Source of the DNA: an uncultured Acidimicrobiales bacterium
GTDB lineage: Bacteria; Actinomycetota; Acidimicrobiia; Acidimicrobiales; Aldehydirespiratoraceae
Assembly (NCBI GenBank): GCA_958296055.1
Contig: CATQHS010000001.1
Span: 1 to 64,000, forward strand
Reading direction: 5' to 3'
Length of the DNA stretch: 64,000 nucleotides
Shown: piece after piece, positions 1 through 8,400 of the stretch
Position numbering within the stretch: the first letter of the stretch is position 1
How the letters are laid out: every line of letters starts with the position of its first letter
Translations under genes and position numbers: made by a program
Notes under the pieces: model-generated
What the model saw: the letters and a program-made list of their open reading frames with translations, nothing else
Databases searched by the model: none
Told to the model about the DNA's origin: nothing

Positions 1-1699
1 CAACTCGCTGGCGAACCTCATCGGAACCGTTGGGGCCGTCGGCGTCGTCGGGCACGGGGCGCATGAGCCCGAGGCCGAAGTACCGCCCGGCGCCCAGCGC
101 CAGAGGCCCGGCCACCGACTGCTCGAAGGTCACCGAGGCGTGCACTAGGCGGCGGGCGACCGGCTGTCCGTCGCGACCGCGCTGGCGGAAGGCGGGGAAC
201 TGGGGGGCCGGGCGGACGCCTCGGGTGAAGGGGTCCGAAGAGACGGTGATGGCGGAGGGCTCGGGCAGCCCGACATGGCGGCAGGAGTCCGCCACCCCTT
301 GTTCGGCCTTGGCCCAGGCTTTGGCCCGAGCTGCGGCCGTGCCGGTGCTCAACGGGCCCGGGTTGGTGGGGAGCGCCACCGGCGTGGCCGACACCCACCG
401 ACGCGACGGCCGACGCCATGTCTTGGTCCGGAGGGTGTCGAGGGTGGGCTCGAATCCGGACAGGCGCTTCATGTCCAAGTGCCCAGAGCGGCCCATGACC
501 AGCCGGAGGGGGTACGAGTTGGCCTCCGCCTCTGATTCCGCCTCTGATTCCCAGGTGCCGACGGCCCTCAGCACCGCCCGCCGGGACGGCTCGTCCAGCG
601 AGTCCGGCACGGACACGGCCGCTCCCATGATTCGGCCGTCGGCGTGCGCGTACCCGACGTAGGGGAGGGGCAGGAACCCCACATGGGGGAGCGGCACCGG
701 CGAGCCGTCGTCTCGATGGCCGCTCAGACCCTCCGGGAGAGGGTCCTCGGCGTGGTGGAAGATCGCATCCCGAAGGGTCTTGGCGATCTTCACCGCCCTC
801 GTCGCCGGGAACCGCCGGGACGACGGACGGAACTCGAAGACGACCCAGTGCCCGGCGGTGTCAGGGCGCAGATGTTCTTCGACGGCATCGGGCTCCACCG
901 GCCGGTAGCGGACCGCGGTGAACGGCAGCGACCTCGGCTTGACCGCTTGATGCCGGTCGTGCTCCCGCTCCAAGGCGGCCACCTGTCCCCGGCGCACGGA
1001 GCGAAGCACCTCGCCCATCGATCCGGGCTCGCAGGTCGGATCGGGCGGATCGGAGGTGAGTCGGCACGAGACCAGAGACGACGAGTGCCCCAGCCGTGTG
1101 ACCCGGCCCAGCAGGCCGTCCAGAGCCCCGGCCGTCTCCGAAGTGGTATCGGCCCCCGGCCAGATATAGGTGACGCGCGGCTCGTCCGGGGTCACCGACG
1201 GGAACTCGCGGGCTTGCTTGCCCCGGTGATCGGGGAGCAGCTTCATCGCCTCGTCCGGGTTGGTCTTCCCGGCATTGGTCACCTGGCTGGACACATCTCT
1301 GGTTTTGGCCAGCTTCCGGTCGAGCCTTTCGACCAACTTCGCGGACTTGGCGCTCGAATCCTCCGACGCGGCGTCGATCTCGTCTATGAGACCAGCGACC
1401 TCTTTGGCTCTCTTGTCGTACATGCTCGTCCCGATCACCGCCGTGTCGTTGACGGGCACAAAGTTGGTGAGCACTTTGCGGGCCACCGCCTCGGTGGCGG
1501 CTATGGACGGGGGGTCCTGGGCCTCCAGCCACTCGAGCGCCTGCCGCTCTTCGAGGCTCGGGGCGTCATCATCGGCCCAGGCGGCTACCAAAGCCGAGAA
1601 CAGCCGAGCCGGATGGGGCGGCCACTCGGCCGCCCGGCGGTCGTGATGAGCAGTGGCCACGAACCTTCCGGTGAGGAAGTTCACCTCGATGGCGAGCAT
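1..1699 (-). CDS. csb2: Type I-G CRISPR Csb2 (Cas5-Cas6 fusion), 3' end cut by window edge
   Basis: This is the RAMP subunit of the type I-G (old I-U) Cascade complex. In this family it combines the Cas5 role (5' handle binding) with the Cas6 role (crRNA processing). The N-terminus reads LTGRFVATAHHDRRAAEWPP and continues with HPARLFSALVAAW, the family signature. Near the visible C-terminus the stretch GRYFGLGLMRPV looks like the glycine-rich RAMP loop, so only a few residues are probably missing. About 565 codons are visible. The ATG at 1699 lies 4 bases after the csb1 stop, so the two are co-transcribed. Family identity is seen directly in the motifs; the processing role is family knowledge. 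Confidence 0.88.
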   Translation of the reverse strand, partial: MLAIEVNFLTGRFVATAHHDRRAAEWPPHPARLFSALVAAWADDDAPSLEERQALEWLEAQDPPSIAATEAVARKVLTNFVPVNDTAVIGTSMYDKRAKEVAGLIDEIDAASEDSSAKSAKLVERLDRKLAKTRDVSSQVTNAGKTNPDEAMKLLPDHRGKQAREFPSVTPDEPRVTYIWPGADTTSETAGALDGLLGRVTRLGHSSSLVSCRLTSDPPDPTCEPGSMGEVLRSVRRGQVAALEREHDRHQAVKPRSLPFTAVRYRPVEPDAVEEHLRPDTAGHWVVFEFRPSSRRFPATRAVKIAKTLRDAIFHHAEDPLPEGLSGHRDDGSPVPLPHVGFLPLPYVGYAHADGRIMGAAVSVPDSLDEPSRRAVLRAVGTWESEAESEAEANSYPLRLVMGRSGHLDMKRLSGFEPTLDTLRTKTWRRPSRRWVSATPVALPTNPGPLSTGTAAARAKAWAKAEQGVADSCRHVGLPEPSAITVSSDPFTRGVRPAPQFPAFRQRGRDGQPVARRLVHASVTFEQSVAGPLALGAGRYFGLGLMRPVPDDADGPNGSDEVRQRV

Positions 1700-1703
1700 G
1701 GTC

Positions 1704-2951
1704 TCACTCTGTGGGAGGCTCCGCGGCCGCCACCTTGCGGCTGCGCTTGATGAGTTCGACCAGCTTCGGGGCCGGAACCAGGCGGATCTCGTCGGTTTCC
1801 CATCCGAGTCCGGTCTGGGCGGCCCGCTCGGCGGCTCGGGCCAGGATGTCTTGAGCGACGGACCGGTCGACGTCCACGGTCTCAGGGGCTGAACCGTCCC
1901 GGCCCACCAACTCCAGGCGGGGGGCGTGCTCGGGTATGAGCAGGCAGCGCGACCGGAGGTCGTAGTCGATCTGGTACTGGTAGACGATGGCGGCCACGCC
2001 GAGCGCGGCGATGGCGGTGCGAGCCGCCGATTCGGCGTCGCGGCCTTGGCCGCTGAACCGGAGCCTTCGGAGGGCGGCCAGCGATATGACGGTGGTCTGA
2101 ACGGCCCTGGAGATGGTGACCCCGCCGGACTGGGCGTCGATGGAGGGGGCGATGTTGCCGTGGTTGATCTTCGAGGGCTGACCGGCCTCGCCGCTGTCGC
2201 TGCCCCGTGAGGCAGATTCTGCTTTGCCCTTCGTATCCTTTGCCGCCTCGGCCTGGTCGAATGTCCACACTTGGCGGGGGTCCTCGTGGTTGAAAGCCTT
2301 CTCGTCGGGGTTGAGCTTCTCGATCTGCAGCGGGTCAATGCGGCTGCTGACCTTCCGGCCCACCACTGCGTCCATGCCCACGATCTCTGAGACGTAGGCC
2401 CGCTGGAACTTCGAGCCCAAGCCGCCCTTGGGGCCGGTGGAGTCCCACTGCCCGAACAGAAGCGCCGTGGGGGAGTACCTGAACAGGGCGGTGGCGTCCC
2501 GGGGGGTGGCATCGGTTATGGCCTGACCCATGTCGGAGAGCCGGAACAGCGTGTCGTCCAGCAGGCTGTCGCGGAAGATGGCGTCGGCCAGCCGGTGAGG
2601 CGCCTCCAGAACGGTCAGCTCCCCGACATCCTTCACGTCCTCGTCGACGGTGAAGTCCACGTAGGGGACCGGGAAGGAAAGCTCCTTCGACCTCCAACCC
2701 TCGAGCAGCGCCAACTCGGCCCGGTTGGCTTGTGACGCCACCGAGTCGAGCAGCACCACGACGGACGACTTGTCGCTGACCTGTCGCTCCTCGACCGCGT
2801 ACTTGTGTTCCGCCCGGGCTTCGGGGGCATAGGTGGGCGGGAACACCTTGTCGCCCTCGCCGCCCGCGGGCTGCAGCGTGGTCTTGGCCCGCAGGGCCAC
2901 AGCGCCTCCGGCCACCGCCTCACTCAACTTCTCGAATGTGAGTTCGGGCAT
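1704..2951 (-). CDS. csb1: Type I-G CRISPR Csb1 (Cas7 backbone subunit)
   Basis: A 415-residue Cas7-type RAMP protein that forms the crRNA-binding backbone of the type I-G interference complex. The N-terminus carries the family hallmark LQPAGGEGDKVFPPTY (residues 26-41), followed by DSVASQANRAELALLEGW and, mid-protein, SPTALLFGQWDS with a glycine-rich GPKGGLGSKF loop. The start chosen is the ATG at 2951, preceded 5 bases upstream by AAGGAGA. An upstream in-frame start at 2996 lacks a ribosome site and would add residues not typical of the family. It is the first gene of the operon visible here, followed by csb2. cas3, csx17, cas4-cas1 and cas2 would have to lie left of the window. Confidence 0.92.
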   Translation of the reverse strand: MPELTFEKLSEAVAGGAVALRAKTTLQPAGGEGDKVFPPTYAPEARAEHKYAVEERQVSDKSSVVVLLDSVASQANRAELALLEGWRSKELSFPVPYVDFTVDEDVKDVGELTVLEAPHRLADAIFRDSLLDDTLFRLSDMGQAITDATPRDATALFRYSPTALLFGQWDSTGPKGGLGSKFQRAYVSEIVGMDAVVGRKVSSRIDPLQIEKLNPDEKAFNHEDPRQVWTFDQAEAAKDTKGKAESASRGSDSGEAGQPSKINHGNIAPSIDAQSGGVTISRAVQTTVISLAALRRLRFSGQGRDAESAARTAIAALGVAAIVYQYQIDYDLRSRCLLIPEHAPRLELVGRDGSAPETVDVDRSVAQDILARAAERAAQTGLGWETDEIRLVPAPKLVELIKRSRKVAAAEPPTE

Positions 2952-3003
2952 CTCGTCTCCTTGTTCGGGTCCTTCGGGTCCCATGGCTGGGGCCACCCGG
3001 CAC

Positions 3004-3030
3004 GTCGAGAACTATTCGACATCCATCCTA
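3004..3030 (-). promoter_or_regulatory. Candidate csb1 promoter and operator
   Basis: The 154-bp gap between the SLH gene and csb1 holds, on the minus strand, TAGGAT at 3030-3025 as a candidate -10 box. About where transcription would start there is an imperfect palindrome GTCGAGAACTATTCGAC (3004-3020) with perfect 5-bp arms GTCGA/TCGAC. A symmetrical element overlapping the start point is what a repressor operator would look like. No binding protein can be named from the sequence. Confidence 0.4.
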
Positions 3031-3105
3031 AGGAAGGGGTGTGACAGTCAGGCCCGGACCCGCCCGGCTGCCAAAAGGTCTGCCAACGGCTCGGGCGGCT
3101 CGGAG

Positions 3106-3933
3106 TCACTGCTGGCCCAGGCATCCGGTCGGGTCGTGGTCCGGGTGGAGCGTCGGCGGGATTGGGTCTCCCTCTTGGACGGCGCGAACCGCGGGCTCGG
3201 CGTCGCGCCCGGTTAGCCACATCGTGGATCGATCGGGGTGGAAGCGCCACTGGTGCGTGACGGCCCCGTAGGCGTCCGTGTGGCGGCGCAGGCAGACGGT
3301 CGTGGCCATGGCCAGTGCCTTAGCCTGCTCTGGCGCGGTCACCCGCCAGTCGACGTCGGCCTCGGTGACGGTGCAGGTGACCTCGACGGCGTCGACTGCC
3401 CCCAGCGTTGAGGCGACCATCTCCCACCGGACGAAACGGGGCCACGACGGCCCCCGGTTGGAGATCGGCCACCAGACATCCCAGCCTCGCCCGGTCACCG
3501 GCGCCCCGAAGGCGGAAGTGGGGCCGTAGAGGCGGCCGGCGGCGAAGTAGTCCTCGCAGATCTGCCGGGCCGTCGTCGCTTCAGGCAGGCGTTCGCCTGA
3601 GCGGGCCGAACGGACGGCCTCGGCGCCGGCGACGATGAATGCAGCCGTCTCGGCCCGGGTCAGGCCCTCCAAATCCTCGATGACCCGCCCGACGACCAGC
3701 CCGAGATGCTTCTCGTCGAGCACCTCGTCGGGTCGGAACGTTCCGTCGGCGTGGCCGAGAAACCAGCCTTCGGCTGCGGCTCGCTCGACGGCGGCGTAAC
3801 CGGGGTGGCCCGGTGCCACGTCGGGAAACATCGGTGATGCGGCCAAGGCGGGAACGGCCGCAGTCGCGGCCAGAAGTGCCGCCAGAACGACGAAGGTTCG
3901 ATGTCGGAGCGCTCCTTTGCCTTTGCCAGTCAC
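3106..3933 (-). CDS. Secreted SLH-domain protein
   Basis: A 275-residue exported protein. After basic residues (KGKGALRHR) comes a hydrophobic signal segment (TFVVLAALLAATAAVPALAA, about residues 13-32), then an S-layer-homology-like repeat FPDVAPGHPGYAAVERAAAEG...GHADGTFRPDEVL and a second partial one around LTRAETAAFIVAGAEAV. The rest (about 130-275) has no recognised domain and contains several Trp and two Cys. SLH repeats usually tether proteins to the cell wall or envelope polymers. GTG 3933 is chosen because GGAGG sits 5 bases upstream; the longer TTG start overlaps that site. Confidence 0.75.
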   Translation of the reverse strand: MTGKGKGALRHRTFVVLAALLAATAAVPALAASPMFPDVAPGHPGYAAVERAAAEGWFLGHADGTFRPDEVLDEKHLGLVVGRVIEDLEGLTRAETAAFIVAGAEAVRSARSGERLPEATTARQICEDYFAAGRLYGPTSAFGAPVTGRGWDVWWPISNRGPSWPRFVRWEMVASTLGAVDAVEVTCTVTEADVDWRVTAPEQAKALAMATTVCLRRHTDAYGAVTHQWRFHPDRSTMWLTGRDAEPAVRAVQEGDPIPPTLHPDHDPTGCLGQQ

Positions 3934-4065
3934 GGGTTCCTCCAATCGTCAACGAGAACGGGGCCGTCGACGAACTTTGTAGTCGGCGGGTGTGACAACC
4001 GGAGCGCCGCCTGACCGACTACCATCAACTTTACATAATGCAGATTTCCGGCGTTGTGCGGAGAA
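3934..4065. promoter_or_regulatory. Upstream region of the SLH gene
   Basis: A 132-bp gap downstream of the M15 peptidase gene and upstream of the SLH gene, both on the minus strand. It is clearly AT-richer than the genes. TACAAA (on the minus strand near 3976) is a possible -10 element for the SLH gene. No convincing -35 partner at 16-18 bp was found and no hairpin terminator with a T run is seen. Confidence 0.3.
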
Positions 4066-6048
4066 TCAGAAGAGCGGCAGCGGCGGCGTGGCGGCCCAGT
4101 GCCAGGGCTCGCCCGACTCCCGGCCCATCCCGTGGAATCCCAGCCGGCCGGCGTTCTCTGCGAGCCAGCGGTAGCACGGATGGTCGAAGCTGTTGCAGTT
4201 GAGGTCGATGGCCAGGCCCGTGCTGTGCCGGGACCTCCCCGGCGGCGCCGTCACCGGATCGCACAGCCTGGCCGGCGAGGTCAGCAACTGGTGCATGGTC
4301 CATGTCGTGGCGCCCTCGCCCGCGGGGCAGTTCTCTCTGCGCATGTCCAACTGGTGGTCCCAGGTCCGGGCCGCGGAGGCGATCGTGAGTGCAATGCCGT
4401 GGCTGTCGGCCAACTCGAACAGCGCCAGCACGGCGTCCGCCATGCAGCCGTCCACCAGGAACGGGAGATGCGGGGCGTCGCTCCCATACACCGGGGCGTC
4501 GGTCACGTACACCCAGCGGTCCTCCCGCTGGCGGACATCGCTCTCGCTCAGCCGCGACCTCGGAACGCTGCAGTCCAGCGCGGCGGAGCCCGCCCGAACC
4601 CATCCCCACGACAGCACCCCGGCCAGGAGTGACCCGAACCGGGGTCGGGCCGGCGGAGGGCTCCAGAACCAGTCGGCTTGAAGCACGTCGCTGTTGGCCA
4701 CGGTCCGGGACACCTGCACCCCGTTTCTGTCCGCCGCTGAGCGAGTGACGAGTACCTCGTCGGCGCACAGCGACAGCACCCACTGGCCGTCGGCGCCGGC
4801 CGGACGCCTGCAGTTCCCGGCGCTGGCGCCGGTGCCCGTCCCCGGCGGGTTCACCGGTCGGCCGTCGGGATCCCACCAGCGCTCGGACCACTCGTACCGG
4901 ATCTCGGCGGCGGGGTCCGCGCTGATCGGCCGACCCTGCTCGGCCGCGGCCATGGCCGAGCACTGAGGCACGGCGAAAGATTCGTCAGCGGGCGCGGTCT
5001 CGTGGCTGCGGCTCGCGGCCGCGCCCCCTCCAGTTGGCGTTGCCTCTTCGACCGCCGCGGGCGCGGCGCACGAATTCATCGACGGGGGCCGCGGGCAGGG
5101 CATCGGGATCAAGACCTTGTCGTCTGCGTCGCCGTCCTGCGGGCGCCCGCAGTAGGGCGGCGAGGGCTCCGTCGAGGCGGCTTCGTAATAGGCGGCGCCG
5201 AAGCCGCCGGTGCCGTCATCCGAACCCAGCCCCGAGCCCTGCCACAAAGCGACCGCCAGCAGATCCGGACCCTCCAACGGGTAATCCCCCGCCCACGGAT
5301 AAACAGTCGTTGGCGCGTTTTTCACAGCATGGAGGATCGGGTCCGTCGCCCCCTTGTCCAGCCCGGACATGCCCTCTTCCGGTAGCGCCCCGATCGCATC
5401 CAGCGTCTGCTCCCAGGCGGTGGCGGCGGCCCAGAACCTATTGCATATGGCGGGCCGGGTAAGGAATCCGGCCAGCACCTCCTCTTTCGTGCCTTGAGCT
5501 GGGGACGGCTCGAAGTCTTCCAGCAACAGGCGGCAAGCCTGCCGGTCGTCGGCGCCGGTGGTGAGGCGGTAATCGGCGGCGTAGGCACCGCTCACCCACT
5601 GCTCGACCAGATTCACCGGGGGGATGTGGCCGGATTGGAAAACATCGAGGGCTTCGCCTCTGAGCACTAAGCCCCAGTGGTCCAACACGCTTTCGACCAT
5701 CCACTGCTCCAGGGCGGCGGTCTCTGCGGCGTCATCGGATCCGCGGTTGTCGCCGATGTCTATGTTGCTGAGGAGAAACCCGCTGTCGGTGAAGGATCCA
5801 GCGGTGCTTGAAGAGCTGGCAACTGAGAGAACTAAGGAGTCGGCGTAGCTGCTTCTAGCGGCCGCTGCGCCACCGGCGTCAACCGCTCGGGAACCGGCCC
5901 GGTCCGGGTCATCGAAGGCGCCGCCCGGGGTTACCGGCACCACTGTAGAGGCCGCAACCAGCGCGGCTAAGAGAAGCGGCAGCACCCTGGTGACGGCCCG
6001 TCGGGATGCCGAAGCGGCGCGAGCCGTCGATGCCTTCGCTGACTGCAA
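4066..6048 (-). CDS. Secreted M15-family D-Ala-D-Ala carboxypeptidase (VanY-like)
   Basis: A 660-residue exported protein. The N-terminus has arginines (RRAVTR) then a hydrophobic signal segment LPLLLAALVAASTVVPV. The C-terminal 150 residues carry the zinc-peptidase signature SRHSTGLAIDLNCN (metal-binding His and Asp) and, further on, ESGEPWHW with the catalytic Glu and the third metal ligand His, typical of M15B D-Ala-D-Ala carboxypeptidases that trim peptidoglycan stem peptides. The first two thirds (about 60-480), rich in Cys and Trp, match nothing I recognise and may be a substrate or wall-binding module. The TTG at 6048 is preceded by GGAGAG 4 bases upstream, which supports this start. 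The gene stands alone. Confidence 0.85.
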   Translation of the reverse strand: MQSAKASTARAASASRRAVTRVLPLLLAALVAASTVVPVTPGGAFDDPDRAGSRAVDAGGAAAARSSYADSLVLSVASSSSTAGSFTDSGFLLSNIDIGDNRGSDDAAETAALEQWMVESVLDHWGLVLRGEALDVFQSGHIPPVNLVEQWVSGAYAADYRLTTGADDRQACRLLLEDFEPSPAQGTKEEVLAGFLTRPAICNRFWAAATAWEQTLDAIGALPEEGMSGLDKGATDPILHAVKNAPTTVYPWAGDYPLEGPDLLAVALWQGSGLGSDDGTGGFGAAYYEAASTEPSPPYCGRPQDGDADDKVLIPMPCPRPPSMNSCAAPAAVEEATPTGGGAAASRSHETAPADESFAVPQCSAMAAAEQGRPISADPAAEIRYEWSERWWDPDGRPVNPPGTGTGASAGNCRRPAGADGQWVLSLCADEVLVTRSAADRNGVQVSRTVANSDVLQADWFWSPPPARPRFGSLLAGVLSWGWVRAGSAALDCSVPRSRLSESDVRQREDRWVYVTDAPVYGSDAPHLPFLVDGCMADAVLALFELADSHGIALTIASAARTWDHQLDMRRENCPAGEGATTWTMHQLLTSPARLCDPVTAPPGRSRHSTGLAIDLNCNSFDHPCYRWLAENAGRLGFHGMGRESGEPWHWAATPPLPLF

Positions 6049-6222
6049 GATCTCTCCAAAGTCGGGTTGAAAAAGTTAGGTTTGAGCGTACGGCTCTAGC
6101 TTCTGATGCAGACTCCGGCCCTTTCAGGTTGAGGCTCTGTGGTTGAGGTGAGCTTCCGCCCTGTCGAGAACCGCTTCCCTCGGTACGACCGCACGCGGGG
6201 AACCGCGGTAGCGTGGTGGCCC
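6049..6222. promoter_or_regulatory. Divergent intergenic region with leaderless -10 for the rightward gene
   Basis: This 174-bp region separates the M15 gene (leftward, with its own ribosome site) from the charged repeat protein (rightward). On the plus strand TAGCGT at 6209-6214 lies 8 bases before GTG 6223, the leaderless arrangement repeated elsewhere in the window. On the minus strand TAACTT near 6080 is a candidate -10 for the M15 gene. Confidence 0.4.
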
Positions 6223-7941
6223 GTGACTCGCCGGCTAGACATAGAGCTCACCAGTCGCCGCGACGACGGGACTTGGACTTGGCGAGCCGCTGGCGCCCGT
6301 CGGCCCAAGGGGGACTTGAACGGTTCCCTGGTCCCCGAGACGGCTTCGGTGGGCGATGTCTTCAGGGTCGAGGCCGACGCCCACCTCGACGGCATCGACA
6401 TCGTCAATGTCTTCGCGCCCAAGCCCGAGCGCCCCGAGCCCGAGCGCCTCGAGTTGCTCAGCCGAGAATCCGGCGCCTTGGTGACGACCAGGCTCGCTAC
6501 CAAGAAGAACCGCCGTCGCCTCGATTCCGAGACTTCCGGAGACGACAAAAGGGACGGCCGGCGCGACCGTCCCCGACGCGAGCGGCGTTCCGATCAGGCC
6601 CGACCGGCTCGGAAGGGTGAGGGCGGCTCAGACGAGGATCGCCGAACGCGAGAGGGCAAGGACCGAGACCGTGGCAAGGACCGGGATCGCGGCAAGGGAG
6701 ACCGGGACCGCAGCAAGGACCGGGACCGCGGAGACCGCGACCGCAGCAAGGGGGACCGGGATCGCGGCAAGGGGGACCGGGATCGCGGCAAGGACCGGGA
6801 CCGCGGCAAGGGGGACCGGGATCGCGGCAAGGGTGACCGCGGCAAGGACCGGGATCGCGACCGCAGCAAGAATCGTGACCGGAAGGGCGCCCCGAGCGGC
6901 GATCGCTCCCGCCGCCGAGACCGGCCCGAACGGGACCGCGCCGAGCGGCCGGCCCAGCCCCGTCCCAAGCGGCTCAAACCGAAACGGATTCATCGCCGGG
7001 CCGCCCTAGAGGCCCTGCCCGCCGATCAGCGTCCTCTGGCTGAAGAGGTCTTGAGGGGCGGGGTGCCCGGCGTCCGCCGGGCCATCGGCCGGATGAACGA
7101 GAAGGCCAAGGCCGAAGGGCTCCCCCCCATCAAAGCCGACCCCCTCGTCGCGCTGGCCGAGCGCATCGCCCCCAAGCTCAAGGCGGCCGAATGGCGCGAC
7201 CGGGCCGACGCGGCCTGGGCCGGGATCGACGAGATCGACCTGCGCGACATCCGATCGGTGATCGTGGCCGCCGATCGGGCCGCCCGGACCGAGGAGACCC
7301 GGGCCCTGGCCGAGAACCTCAGGACTGGGCTGACGGCGAGGGTGGAGGCCGAACATCGCCAGTGGCTCGACGAACTGGCCGCCACCATGGCCGATGGCCG
7401 CACCGTTCGGGCCCTCCGGCTCAGCTCCCGGCCTCCCAAGGCCGGTTCGCCCCTCCCTCCCGACATGGCCGAACGGCTGGCCCGGTCGGCCGAGGAGAGC
7501 CTGGGGCCTGAGGAGTCGCAGGCCCGGTGGGCCGCGGTGGTGGATGCGGTGGCCTTCTCCCCCGTCCGCACCCAGGTGACTCCCGACGGCGCCCCGGAGC
7601 GGCCCGGCGAGCCGTTGCTGGCCGCCGTCCGCAAGGTCGCCGACCGGGTGCCTCAGATCGCGGCCCTGTTCGGCATCGAGCCCCCCACCCGGCGCGGCCG
7701 CCCTCGGACGCTGCCGCCGTCGGAGCCGGAGCCGGTGGAGGGCGAGGCTGATCCGCCGCCGTCGGAGCCGGAGCCGGTGGAGGTGGCGCAGGCTGATCCG
7801 CCGCCGCCGCCGGAGCCGGTGGAGGGCGAGGCTGATCCGCCGCCGCCGGAGCCGGTGGAGGGCGAGGCTGATCCGCCGCCGTCGGAGCCGGAGCCGGTGG
7901 AGGGTGAGGTTTCCGAAGAGGTCACACGATCGTCGGAATGA
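6223..7941 (+). CDS. Highly charged RD/KG-repeat protein of unknown function
   Basis: A 572-residue protein in three parts. Residues 1-75 (MTRRLDIELTSRRDDGTWTW...) look like a small folded domain. Residues about 120-260 are a low-complexity stretch of D/R/G/K built from repeated DRDRGKGDRDRGK units, encoded by near-identical 12-18 bp repeats at 6650-6890. Residues 260-480 are helical and non-repetitive. The C-terminus repeats PPSEPEPVEGEAD and PPPEPVEGEAD five times. The start is taken at GTG 6223, not 6139, because TAGCGT lies 8 bases upstream and the residues before it look untranslated. Extreme charge with RG/RD repeats is common in RNA-binding or condensate-forming proteins, but no function can be assigned. 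The 3' end overlaps the convergent Nudix gene by 20 bp. Confidence 0.7.
   Translation: MTRRLDIELTSRRDDGTWTWRAAGARRPKGDLNGSLVPETASVGDVFRVEADAHLDGIDIVNVFAPKPERPEPERLELLSRESGALVTTRLATKKNRRRLDSETSGDDKRDGRRDRPRRERRSDQARPARKGEGGSDEDRRTREGKDRDRGKDRDRGKGDRDRSKDRDRGDRDRSKGDRDRGKGDRDRGKDRDRGKGDRDRGKGDRGKDRDRDRSKNRDRKGAPSGDRSRRRDRPERDRAERPAQPRPKRLKPKRIHRRAALEALPADQRPLAEEVLRGGVPGVRRAIGRMNEKAKAEGLPPIKADPLVALAERIAPKLKAAEWRDRADAAWAGIDEIDLRDIRSVIVAADRAARTEETRALAENLRTGLTARVEAEHRQWLDELAATMADGRTVRALRLSSRPPKAGSPLPPDMAERLARSAEESLGPEESQARWAAVVDAVAFSPVRTQVTPDGAPERPGEPLLAAVRKVADRVPQIAALFGIEPPTRRGRPRTLPPSEPEPVEGEADPPPSEPEPVEVAQADPPPPPEPVEGEADPPPPEPVEGEADPPPSEPEPVEGEVSEEVTRSSE
6650..6890 (+). repeat. Degenerate 12-18 bp tandem repeat inside a coding region
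   Basis: Variants of GACCGGGATCGCGGCAAGG are repeated more than ten times, encoding DRDRGKG units in the charged protein. All copies stay in frame, so the array is under coding constraint. Confidence 0.85.
7740..7910 (+). repeat. In-frame Pro/Glu tandem repeat at the C-terminus
   Basis: Five copies of a unit encoding PP(P/S)EP(EP)VEGEAD, 33 to 48 bp each, close the charged repeat protein. Copies differ by whole codons, consistent with in-frame expansion and contraction. Confidence 0.8.
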
Positions 7942-8389
7942 TGCCGTTGTCGTGGAGGAACTCGGCCAGTCCCTCCACTAGGTGCATCTCGGCTACGTCG
8001 TAAACCGGAACCCAGCGAACCTCGGACGCGTCGTCGCCGGCCACCGGGTCGACGTCGTTGTCGAGCAGGGTCACGTGGAAATCCAGGATCACGTAGTGGT
8101 AGCCGGCGCCCAGCCGCTCGACCCAGTCGATCAGATGCCCGCACACGCCGACCAGGCCGGTCTCCTCTCGCAGCTCGCGCACCACCGCCGCGGCCAGCAG
8201 CTCGCCCCGTCGGACCCGGCCCCCGGGGATGGACCATTCCCCCGCGGCCGGTTCGCGGCCCCGCCGGATGAGCAGCAGATCATCGTCGCGGCGCACCACC
8301 GCCCCGACCGCCAACACGGGAACCCCCGGCGGAGCATCGGTCTCGGTCATCGGCTCGGGTCTCTCGTCACCGGTTGCGGCCCAGGTCAT
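7922..8389 (-). CDS. Nudix hydrolase
   Basis: A cytosolic hydrolase of nucleoside diphosphates linked to another moiety. The complete Nudix box GGRVRRGELLAAAVVRELREE follows IPGG; its catalytic glutamates are in REEREE-type positions (RELREET). The core protein, from MTETDAPPGVPV, is 142 residues and starts at ATG 8350. A second in-frame ATG at 8389 overlaps the GNAT stop as ATGA and would add 13 residues (MTWAATGDERPEP). The two starts sit in the two copies of a 39-bp tandem duplication. Translational coupling favours 8389, conservation favours 8350; both may be used. The substrate is unknown. Confidence 0.85.
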   Translation of the reverse strand: MTWAATGDERPEPMTETDAPPGVPVLAVGAVVRRDDDLLLIRRGREPAAGEWSIPGGRVRRGELLAAAVVRELREETGLVGVCGHLIDWVERLGAGYHYVILDFHVTLLDNDVDPVAGDDASEVRWVPVYDVAEMHLVEGLAEFLHDNGIIPTIV

Positions 8390-8400
8390 CGGCTCGGGTC
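8345..8400 (-). repeat. 39-bp-period duplication of the GNAT/Nudix start junction
   Basis: GGTCATCGGCTCGGGTC occurs at 8345-8361 and 8384-8400. Each copy carries an ATGA. The period of 39 keeps both ATGs in the same frame. Confidence 0.85.

Noticed and set aside
6650..6890. Short repeats mistaken for a CRISPR array
   Set aside because: Units are 12-18 bp without unique spacers and stay in one coding frame.
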